Positions 54,750-64,000 of a DNA stretch of 64,000 bases are shown one piece after another (position 1 is the first letter of the stretch; the number at the start of each line of letters is the position of its first letter). A model generated the notes under the pieces. That model had not been told where the DNA came from and made no database searches. It saw nothing but the letters and a program-made list of their open reading frames with translations. Made by a program: the position numbers and the translations under genes. Location of the stretch: contig CANMFU010000003.1 in assembly GCA_947497295.1 (NCBI GenBank), positions 434,001 to 498,000 of the forward strand, in the 5' to 3' direction. The stretch is from an uncultured Roseovarius sp. GTDB taxonomy: Bacteria > Pseudomonadota > Alphaproteobacteria > Rhodobacterales > Rhodobacteraceae.

Positions 54750-55400
54750 GTGAAAGTTTGGCAAGCTATGGTGTTCTTCAAAACTCTTGTGATCAGTGCG
54801 GTTACAGTCCTCGGGCTGGCCTGTGCGACGGTTGCTGAGGAGGCTTTTCCCTATCTAAAAGCCGATGCAATTCAATCTGCCTATGCGACAGAGCGAACTG
54901 GATGGTCAGACGCACCAACGATCGTACTGAATGCGTTCGCGGCGGGTGAGGATCGAAATTTCTTTCAGATCACCCCCAGCCGGTCAACAATCTTGAGGTA
55001 TATTGCGCAATGGTATCCCGAACCCGGATTTCCGAATAAGCGGGTTGTTGCATTTGCGACCGCCCAAGCGCTTGAGCGGGAGGAAATACTAGATTGGTAC
55101 GTTCACCGTGTTTTTCTTGGGCAGGGATGCTTTGGAGTTGATGATGCTGCACTTGCCTATTTTGGCAAAAATACAAAAGAATTAGCGCTTGAGGAAGTCG
55201 CGTTCTTGGCCGGTCTTCCGGCGGCACCATCTATGTTCCATCCGGTTCAAGCTTCTGACCGCGCACTGGCGAGGCGAAATATGGTCCTATCGAACATGGC
55301 GCATGTCGGCCTGATTTCTGAACAAGAAGCAGCCATAAGCGCCCGAAAACCTCTGATAGTGCCCCAGCCCTTAGGAAAGTGTCCGCGCGACAAGCAGTGA
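54750..55400 (+). CDS. degenerate GT51 (penicillin-binding-protein transglycosylase-like) protein
   Basis: This 216-residue secreted protein has a signal peptide (ending near TVAEE) and a shrunken GT51 domain. The first catalytic glutamate is kept (Glu67 in GEDRNFF) and the C-terminal signature is clear (FLGQGCFGVDDAALAYFGK, then LALEEVAFLAGLPAAPSMF). The loop that is normally GGSTITQQ reads SRSTILRYI, and the second catalytic glutamate aligns with Ala101. It may therefore be inactive as a polymerase. The start is GTG 54750 or ATG 54768; the latter gives a cleaner signal peptide. Codons are visibly less GC-rich than in neighbouring genes. Confidence 0.78.
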   Translation: MKVWQAMVFFKTLVISAVTVLGLACATVAEEAFPYLKADAIQSAYATERTGWSDAPTIVLNAFAAGEDRNFFQITPSRSTILRYIAQWYPEPGFPNKRVVAFATAQALEREEILDWYVHRVFLGQGCFGVDDAALAYFGKNTKELALEEVAFLAGLPAAPSMFHPVQASDRALARRNMVLSNMAHVGLISEQEAAISARKPLIVPQPLGKCPRDKQ

Positions 55401-55467
55401 CATATGCGCGATGATGCCCTGAGGAATGTCTAAAAGAGGCTCGCAAAATAGTTCGACCGCTCCCCAT

Positions 55468-55923
55468 CTAAATCAGCAACCCGCCCGCGCCCTCATGGCG
55501 CAGTAGCCAGAGCTTGGTCTCGACTCCGCCCTTGCCCGAAAACCCTCCCAGACCGCTGGCCCCCATTACCCGATGGCAAGGGATAATAATCGGAATGGGA
55601 TTGCCGCCGCATCCGGTGCCGACGGCCTGCGCGGGCACACCCAACACCTTTCCCAGATCGCCATAACTGCGCGTTTCGCCGTAAGGAATGGCTGCGATGG
55701 CATCGCAGACGCTACGCTGAAACGCGGTGCCGCGCACTTGGACGGGCAGATCAAACTGCTGCAAATCGCCCGCAAAATAACCCCGCAATTGCTCAAGCGC
55801 GCGACGCAGCAATGGTGTGTCCCCTTGTTCGAACGCCTCACGCCAATCCAGCGCGGTGATCGCGCCCCCCTCCTCGGTGATGCAGATCGGCCCCAGCGGC
55901 GTCGGCAGCGAGGCGCTGGCCAC
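55468..55923 (-). CDS. ogt: methylated-DNA--protein-cysteine methyltransferase
   Basis: This suicide enzyme removes the O6-methyl group from guanine. The 151-residue product has the acceptor Cys116 in IIIPCHRVMGASG. A conserved FQRSVCDAIAAIPYGETRSYGDL segment (about 68-90) includes the helix-turn-helix. The start is GTG, one base after the trpA stop, so it probably shares a transcript with trpA. Family length is usually 150-170. Confidence 0.93.
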   Translation of the reverse strand: MASASLPTPLGPICITEEGGAITALDWREAFEQGDTPLLRRALEQLRGYFAGDLQQFDLPVQVRGTAFQRSVCDAIAAIPYGETRSYGDLGKVLGVPAQAVGTGCGGNPIPIIIPCHRVMGASGLGGFSGKGGVETKLWLLRHEGAGGLLI

Positions 55924-55924
55924 G

Positions 55925-56716
55925 TCAGGCCGAATGTGCGCCGTCCGCCAGCCCCTTGACGAAGCTCAGCACCTGCGCGGGGCTCTCGCCGTCTGCGATT
56001 TTGCCAACGATAGCCGAGCCAACAACGGCGCCATCAGCGACGCTGGCGATGGCGCGTGATATTTCGGGCGTGCGGATGCCAAAGCCAACAATTACCGGCA
56101 GATCGGTTTGCGCCTTGATGCGCGCGACCTCGGGCGCGACATCGCCCGCCTCAGCCGCCGCGGCGCCGGTAATGCCGGTGATCGAAACATAGTAGACGAA
56201 TCCGGACGTGTTCTGCATGACCTTCGGCAGACGCTTGTCATCGGTCGTAGGCGTGGCCAGCCTGATGAAATTGAGGCCCGCAGCCTGCGCCGGGATGCAC
56301 AGTTCGTCGTCCTCCTCGGGGGGCAGATCGACGATGATCAGCCCGTCGATGCCCGCCTCGCGCGCGTCGATCAGAAACTGCGGCACACCATGGTTATAGA
56401 TCGGATTGTAATACCCCATCAGCACGATTGGCGTGGTGTCGTCACCCTTGCGAAATTCGCGCGCCATCTGCAACGTGCGCTTCAGCGTCTGGCCCGCCTT
56501 CAGCGCGCGCTGCCCTGCCAGCTGGATCGTCGCGCCGTCGGCCATCGGATCGGTGAACGGCAGGCCCAACTCGATGATGTCGACGCCCGCATCCGGCAAG
56601 CCGCGCACGATTTCCAGCGATGTGTCGAAATCGGGATCCCCGGCCATGACATAGGCCACGAACGCCTTTTTGCCGGCGGCTTTCAACTGGTCGAATTTGG
56701 CGTCGATACGGCTCAT
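55925..56716 (-). CDS. trpA: tryptophan synthase alpha subunit
   Basis: TrpA cleaves indole-3-glycerol phosphate to indole, which passes to TrpB. The 263-residue product has the catalytic Glu and Asp in [14 protein letters not shown] near residue 50 and the phosphate-binding GFGIRTPE and VVGSAIV segments. ATG 56716 starts [19 protein letters not shown], as in the family. trpB is not next to it, which departs from the usual trpBA order in many bacteria but occurs in Rhodobacterales. Confidence 0.96.
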   Translation of the reverse strand: MSRIDAKFDQLKAAGKKAFVAYVMAGDPDFDTSLEIVRGLPDAGVDIIELGLPFTDPMADGATIQLAGQRALKAGQTLKRTLQMAREFRKGDDTTPIVLMGYYNPIYNHGVPQFLIDAREAGIDGLIIVDLPPEEDDELCIPAQAAGLNFIRLATPTTDDKRLPKVMQNTSGFVYYVSITGITGAAAAEAGDVAPEVARIKAQTDLPVIVGFGIRTPEISRAIASVADGAVVGSAIVGKIADGESPAQVLSFVKGLADGAHSA

Positions 56717-56836
56717 GGCGGTCCCCTGTTTGATCAAGGCGGGTTTGGCCCAAAGGGGCGCAGAAATCAATGGTCTGCTTGACGCGCCATGCACCGGTGC
56801 CATAGATGCCCTGACTTTTCAGCAGGGAGCGGCGTC

Positions 56837-57934
56837 ATGGGTTTTAAAATGGGTATCGTTGGGCTGCCCAATGTCGGCAAGTCCACGCTGTTCAACGCGC
56901 TGACGCGCACCGCCGCCGCGCAGGCCGCCAACTTCCCCTTTTGCACGATTGAGCCGAATGTCGGCGATGTCGCCGTGCCCGATGCGCGGCTGGACAAGCT
57001 GGCCGCGATTGCAGGCAGCAAGCAGACGATTCCGACGCGCATGACCTTTGTCGATATCGCCGGGCTGGTCAAAGGCGCCAGCAAGGGCGAGGGGCTGGGC
57101 AACCAGTTTCTGGCCAATATCCGCGAGGTTGATGCGATTGCGCATGTTGTGCGTTGCTTTGAGGATGACGATGTCACCCACGTCGAAAACCGCGTCGATC
57201 CCGTTGCCGATGCAGAAACGATCGAAACCGAATTAATGCTGGCCGATATCGAAAGCATCGAAAAGCGCATGGTGAACATCACCCGCAAGGTGCGCGGCGG
57301 TGACAAGGAGGCGATCCAGCAGGAACGACTGCTGAAGGCCGCGCTGGCCGTGCTGGAAGAGGGCAAGCCGGCCCGCGTGGTGGACGTGGACGACGAGGAC
57401 CGCCGCGCGTGGAAAATGCTGCAATTGCTGACGACCAAGCCGGTGCTTTATGTGTGCAACGTAGGCGAATCAGATGCCGCCGAGGGCAATGCCCTGTCCG
57501 CCAAAGTCGGTGAAATGGCCGCAGCCGAGGGTAACTCTCACGTTATTATCAGCGCCCAGATCGAAGAGGAAATCAGCCAGCTCGATGCCGACGAGGCCGA
57601 GATGTTCCTGACCGAAATGGGTCTGGACGAGGCCGGCCTCAGCCGTCTGATCAAGGCGGGCTACGAGCTGCTGCATCTTGAGACCTACTTCACCGTCGGC
57701 CCCAAGGAAGCGCGCGCCTGGACCATCCGCAGTGGCACATCGGCCCCCAAGGCCGCCGGCGTGATCCACGGCGATTTCGAGCGCGGCTTCATCCGTGCCG
57801 AAACCATCAGCTACGACGATTTCGTCAACCTTGGCGGTGAACAGCCCGCAAAAGAAGCAGGCAAGATGCGCGCCGAAGGAAAAGCGTATATCGTCAAGGA
57901 TGGAGATGTCCTGCACTTCCTGTTCAATACCTGA
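56837..57934 (+). CDS. ychF: redox-regulated ATPase YchF (OLA1)
   Basis: YchF is a universally conserved P-loop ATPase that binds ribosomes and responds to oxidative stress. The 365-residue product has MGIVGLPNVGKSTLFNAL (G1), TFVDIAGLVKGASKGEGLG (G3 region), and the C-terminal TGS domain with FTVGPKEARAWTIRSGTSAP. The ATG at 56837 is preferred to one 16 codons earlier. It precedes glsA by 24 bases. Confidence 0.97.
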   Translation: MGFKMGIVGLPNVGKSTLFNALTRTAAAQAANFPFCTIEPNVGDVAVPDARLDKLAAIAGSKQTIPTRMTFVDIAGLVKGASKGEGLGNQFLANIREVDAIAHVVRCFEDDDVTHVENRVDPVADAETIETELMLADIESIEKRMVNITRKVRGGDKEAIQQERLLKAALAVLEEGKPARVVDVDDEDRRAWKMLQLLTTKPVLYVCNVGESDAAEGNALSAKVGEMAAAEGNSHVIISAQIEEEISQLDADEAEMFLTEMGLDEAGLSRLIKAGYELLHLETYFTVGPKEARAWTIRSGTSAPKAAGVIHGDFERGFIRAETISYDDFVNLGGEQPAKEAGKMRAEGKAYIVKDGDVLHFLFNT

Positions 57935-57958
57935 GGCACGCCCCCTACCGGAGAACGC

Positions 57959-58891
57959 ATGAGCCCCACCTTCCCCGAAGGCCTGCAAGAATTCCTGCAC
58001 CAGTTGGACCGCGACATCCACGCGATGGGCGACTGGGGCACGCCAGCCTCCTACATCCCGGAACTGGCGGCGGTGGATCCTGCGCAATTCGCGATCTCCG
58101 TCGCCATGGCCGACGGACGCACCATCTCGGCGGGCGCACATGACAAGCGATTCTCTATCCAGAGTGTCAGCAAGGTGTTCACGCTTGCCGCCGCCCTTGG
58201 CCGGATCGGGGATGCGCTCTGGGCGCGGGTGGGGCGCGAGCCGTCGGGGACGGCCTTCAACTCGATCGCGCTACTGGAGCAGGAGCAGGGCCGTCCGCGC
58301 AATCCTTTTATCAACGCAGGCGCCATCGTCACCACCGATGCGCTGCTGGAGGGACGCCAGCCGCGCGAGGCACTGGCCGAGTTGATCCAATTCATCCGCG
58401 CTGCTGCCGAGGATGAAGACATCCATATCGACAAATACGTCGCCGCGTCGGAGGAGGCGACGGGTCATCGCAACGCCGCGCTGGCCCATTACCTCTATTC
58501 CTTTGAAAACCTGCGCAATGAACCGGACCTGACGTTGGGCACCTACATGCATCAATGCGCCATCGCCATGACTACCGATCAGCTGGCCCGCTCTGGCCGG
58601 ATGCTGGCGGGGCTGGAGGGCGCGCCGCGCCTGATTTCTGCGCGGCGCGCGCGCCGTATCAACGCGCTGATGATGACCTGCGGGCATTACGACGGCTCGG
58701 GCGATTTTGCCTATCGCGTCGGCCTGCCAGGCAAAAGCGGCGTCGGCGGTGGCATTCTGATGATCGCCCCCGGAAAGGCATCAGTTGCGGTCTGGTCGCC
58801 GGGTCTGAACCACTACGGCAACTCCAAGGCCGGGACCGAAGCCGCCCATCGGCTGGCCAACTTCACTGGCTGGTCGGTGTTCGGCGGTTAG
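57959..58891 (+). CDS. glsA: glutaminase
   Basis: This serine-dependent enzyme hydrolyses glutamine to glutamate and ammonia. The 310-residue product has the catalytic serine-lysine pair in FSIQSVSKVFTLAAAL near residue 64, NPFINAGAIVT near residue 115 and a C-terminal GKSGVGGGILMIAPGK segment. GGAG lies before the ATG. The gene is followed by an aspartate-type aminotransferase gene and, at 61671, a glutamate dehydrogenase gene, giving a nitrogen-metabolism theme. Confidence 0.95.
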   Translation: MSPTFPEGLQEFLHQLDRDIHAMGDWGTPASYIPELAAVDPAQFAISVAMADGRTISAGAHDKRFSIQSVSKVFTLAAALGRIGDALWARVGREPSGTAFNSIALLEQEQGRPRNPFINAGAIVTTDALLEGRQPREALAELIQFIRAAAEDEDIHIDKYVAASEEATGHRNAALAHYLYSFENLRNEPDLTLGTYMHQCAIAMTTDQLARSGRMLAGLEGAPRLISARRARRINALMMTCGHYDGSGDFAYRVGLPGKSGVGGGILMIAPGKASVAVWSPGLNHYGNSKAGTEAAHRLANFTGWSVFGG

Positions 58892-58921
58892 GCGGCTTGC
58901 ACTCGGGGCGCAGGCGCTTAA

Positions 58922-60163
<1,242 letters not shown>

Positions 60164-60202
60164 ACCCTCATTTCGATATCACCTGACAGAAGGAAATTTA
60201 CC

Positions 60203-60985
60203 ATGAATCTCAAGGATAAGGTCTGCATCATCACCGGCGGCGCCAGCGGCATCGGCTATGGTATTGCCGAGCGCTATATTGCGGATGGCGCAAAGGTCGT
60301 CATCGCCGATCTGCGGCTGGACGCGGCGCAAAAGGCTGCCGATACGCTGACAGCCAACGGCCTGGGCACGGCCATGGCCGTAGAAATGAACGTGACCGAC
60401 GAGGCGATGGTCGATGCCGGCGTTCAGCAGGTGATCGACGCCTGGGGCCAGATCGACGTTCTGGTATCGAACGCCGGTATCCAGATTGTGCATCCTGTGG
60501 TGGATTTCCCGTTCGAGGAATGGAAAAAAATGCTGTCTATCCATCTGGACGGCGCATTTCTGACGTCCAAGGCCGTGCTGAAACATATGTACAAGGCCGG
60601 CAGCGGGTCAATCATCTTCATGGGATCGGTCCACTCCAAGGAAGCCTCGCCATTGAAATCGGCCTACGTCACGGCGAAACACGGCCTGATGGGGCTGGCG
60701 CGCGTCATTTCCAAAGAGGGTGCCAAACATGGCGTACGCGCCAACGTCATTTGCCCCGGTTTCGTGAAAACACCGCTGGTGGAAAAGCAGATCCCCGAGC
60801 AGGCACGCGATCTGGGCATCTCCGAGGAGGAGGTGGTGAACAAGGTCATGCTGGGCAATACCGTCGATCAGGAATTCACGACGATCGAGGATGTCGCCGA
60901 GGTCGCGCATGTCTTTGCCGCCTTCCCGACCAACGCGCTGACTGGCCAGTCGCTGGTGGTAAGCCATGGCTGGTACATGAATTAA
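60203..60985 (+). CDS. bdhA: 3-hydroxybutyrate dehydrogenase
   Basis: This short-chain dehydrogenase oxidises 3-hydroxybutyrate to acetoacetate. The 260-residue product has the NAD motif [10 protein letters not shown] near residue 11, NAG in [13 protein letters not shown], the catalytic serine-tyrosine-lysine set in [21 protein letters not shown], and a C-terminal HGWYMN ending typical of this enzyme. AGGAAA precedes the ATG. It may work with the CoA-transferase at 18303-19648 in polyhydroxybutyrate or ketone use. Confidence 0.92.
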   Translation: MNLKDKVCIITGGASGIGYGIAERYIADGAKVVIADLRLDAAQKAADTLTANGLGTAMAVEMNVTDEAMVDAGVQQVIDAWGQIDVLVSNAGIQIVHPVVDFPFEEWKKMLSIHLDGAFLTSKAVLKHMYKAGSGSIIFMGSVHSKEASPLKSAYVTAKHGLMGLARVISKEGAKHGVRANVICPGFVKTPLVEKQIPEQARDLGISEEEVVNKVMLGNTVDQEFTTIEDVAEVAHVFAAFPTNALTGQSLVVSHGWYMN

Positions 60986-60997
60986 CGCGGCCTCTGA

Positions 60998-61028
60998 GCC
61001 CGGCGCCGTTTTCCGACGGCGCTCGGGC
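60998..61028 (+). terminator. hairpin after bdhA
   Basis: GCCCGGCGCCGT pairs with ACGGCGCTCGGGC, with one bulged base and a six-base loop. No clear T run follows, so termination would be weak or factor-dependent. Confidence 0.45.
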
Positions 61029-61035
61029 CAGACGT

Positions 61036-61389
61036 ATGGGCTGCGAAGCCAAAGAAGACATGAAGCAAATCGGCCAGTTTGTCAGAAGGCACATTCCCGC
61101 AATTTTCCGCTATTGCGAAGCGCATGATCCCCGCGAATTAGTCCGTTTGCAGGACGCGCGGTACTGCAAGGATATTTTCGATATAAACTACCCGTTCTGT
61201 GCAGCATCCGACACTATCGTTGATACTGGTCATCGCCGCTATTGGTCGGCCACCCATACGGTAAACGGCGTTCAAGTCCGGGTCACAAACCACTGGTTCA
61301 ATCCTCCTACCAGCGCAAGTTACCCCAAGTTCAAGAGGTATCTGCGCGACCGCGACATCACCATAACCGACGCCCCTGCGCATAGCTGA
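61036..61389 (+). CDS. hypothetical protein, orphan
   Basis: I do not recognise this protein. The 117-residue product begins at ATG 61036 or, giving 109 residues, at ATG 61060. It is basic and rich in aromatic residues (RRYWSATHTV, TNHWFNPP, PKFKRYLRDRDI), with no signal peptide or membrane helix. A mixed alpha-beta fold is plausible. The codons and base composition are less GC-rich than in bdhA or gdhA on either side, which suggests recent arrival. No ribosome site is strong. Confidence 0.55.
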   Translation: MGCEAKEDMKQIGQFVRRHIPAIFRYCEAHDPRELVRLQDARYCKDIFDINYPFCAASDTIVDTGHRRYWSATHTVNGVQVRVTNHWFNPPTSASYPKFKRYLRDRDITITDAPAHS

Positions 61390-63020
<1,631 letters not shown>

Positions 63021-63207
63021 GCGCGATTGCTCAGACAGGCCCGGCCAGTGTCTGCCCGTCTGAGCCGCACCGCTGCACAAGCGCACCTTGATAAGGGCCT
63101 CAACGCTGCGATTGTACCTTACTTGGTAGAAAGGCAGAACAGACGTGTTATCCTGCGCTGCGCGCTAAATGTTACGGCGTCGCAGAAACCAGTCGGAAGC
63201 TGCCTGA

Positions 63208-64000
63208 ATGAAAGCGTTTCGCCAATTCGCCCTGTCGCTCGCGGTTGTTGCCGCGGGACTATTCATCTGGATTGCCTACGTCCCGGCGGCGCAGCCGGTG
63301 CTGGACAGGCTTGGGCTGCTGGACCTGCTCGGCATAGACGCGCCCCCCTCGCAGGCTGACGCGCAAGACGATTGGTCAGAAGACGGCCCGGCGCGGGTCA
63401 TAACCGCAATCGTAGGTCAGCAGGCGCTGGCGGATCGTATCAGCGCCATTGGCGATGGCCGCGCACGCCGGTCGGTCAGCGTTCGCGCGAACGCGGTGGG
63501 GACCATCACCGACATGGCTTTGGTCGCGGGTGGCTATGTGAAAAAGGGCACCGTTATCGTGCAGCTCGAGGACGAGGCCGAGAAAATTGCGCTGGAAAAG
63601 GCGCAGATCGAGCTTGAGAATGCGCGTGCCGATGCCGAACGTGCCCGGCGGCTGGAGGCGACTGGCGCGGTGGCCGAAGTGCGGCGACGCGAATTCGACC
63701 TGGCGCTGCGCAGCGCCGAATTGGCAGTACGGCAGGCCGAATTTGATCTGTCGCAGCGCCGTGTCGTGGCGCCCATATCGGGGTGGACCGGGATCATCGA
63801 GCTTGAAACCGGCGACCGCGTCAATGCACAGGATCTCTTGGTCACGATCACCGACCGTTCTGAAATCCTGATCGATTTTCGCGTGCCCGAGCGCGTGACC
63901 GGCAAAATCGCCACAGGCCAACGGATTGATGTCACGCCATTGGGCACCGGCGCTGCGCCTTTGACCGGTGAAATCAGCGCGATTGATGCGGTCGTGGATC
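63208..64000 (+). CDS. RND efflux periplasmic adaptor (HlyD family), partial
   Basis: The reading frame from ATG 63208 (GGAAG upstream) is open to the window edge, giving 264 residues. It has an N-terminal membrane anchor (about 6-26), a lipoyl-like domain with VGTITDMALVAGGYVKKG near residue 99, a coiled-coil hairpin of Glu-Ala-Arg repeats (about 125-180), and the second lipoyl half with VVAPISGWTGIIELETGD. These are membrane-fusion-protein features. The pump gene should lie just beyond the window. The 187-base gap before it shows no gene. Confidence 0.9.
   Translation, partial: MKAFRQFALSLAVVAAGLFIWIAYVPAAQPVLDRLGLLDLLGIDAPPSQADAQDDWSEDGPARVITAIVGQQALADRISAIGDGRARRSVSVRANAVGTITDMALVAGGYVKKGTVIVQLEDEAEKIALEKAQIELENARADAERARRLEATGAVAEVRRREFDLALRSAELAVRQAEFDLSQRRVVAPISGWTGIIELETGDRVNAQDLLVTITDRSEILIDFRVPERVTGKIATGQRIDVTPLGTGAAPLTGEISAIDAVVD

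Overview
The window is GC-rich, densely packed chromosomal DNA from an alphaproteobacterium, most likely Rhodobacterales (the Roseobacter group). The evidence is the aa3 oxidase assembly block ctaC-cyoE-coxF-ctaG-ctaE-surf1 followed by thrC, a class I lysyl-tRNA synthetase, a phosphatidylcholine synthase, a Tad/Flp pilus locus with an OmpA-like lipoprotein, and CtrA-type sites near the pilin and dprA. No rRNA, tRNA, insertion sequence, prophage block or CRISPR array was recognised. The first gene (acyl-CoA synthetase) and last gene (efflux adaptor) run off the window.

Layout. Bases 1-11.6 kb hold an acyl-CoA synthetase fragment, an orphan ferric-iron binding protein, a GlcD-type flavoprotein, and a long minus-strand run in which ctaC, cyoE, coxF, ctaG, ctaE, surf1, thrC, an M16 peptidase and a RimJ-type acetyltransferase follow one another, often with 1-4 base overlaps. 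Bases 11.8-20.6 kb carry tldD, dprA, topA, an L,D-transpeptidase, the two subunits of a 3-oxoacid CoA-transferase, and a lytic transglycosylase. Bases 20.6-33.2 kb are the Tad pilus locus: flp, cpaB, cpaC, ompA-like, cpaE, cpaF, tadB, tadC, two TPR lipoproteins, the prepilin peptidase, then an uncharacterised AAA+ ATPase. Bases 33.2-47.2 kb are housekeeping and metabolic: an Lhr-type helicase, cytochrome c, lysK, a TerB-like protein, a stand-alone Lrp-type domain, a second GlcD-type flavoprotein, a coupled aminopeptidase / NlpC-P60 / ureohydrolase operon, carbonic anhydrase, prmA and an MFS carrier. Bases 47.2-64 kb hold a secreted lambda-endolysin-like protein, priA, fsa, DUF484-xerC, pcs, a degenerate GT51 protein, ogt, trpA, ychF, glsA, an aminotransferase, bdhA, an orphan small gene, gdhA and an RND adaptor.

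How the parts fit. The Tad block supplies pilin, secretin, motor ATPase, inner-membrane platform, localisation ATPase and prepilin peptidase, but no TadE/F/G minor pilins. A perfect TTAA-N7-TTAAC CtrA box precedes the pilin and a near-perfect one precedes dprA, which suggests that surface attachment and DNA uptake share CtrA control here. A near-consensus FNR box lies between ctaC and tldD, and an iron-box-like palindrome overlaps the predicted promoter of the iron-binding protein. The most unusual coding sequences are the GT51-like protein with one catalytic glutamate missing, the endolysin-like protein with its own signal peptide, the AAA+ ATPase next to tad, and the pilin with Asp-Trp where Flp pilins have Glu-Tyr. 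All assignments come from reading the sequence and from memory of the families; no searches were run.
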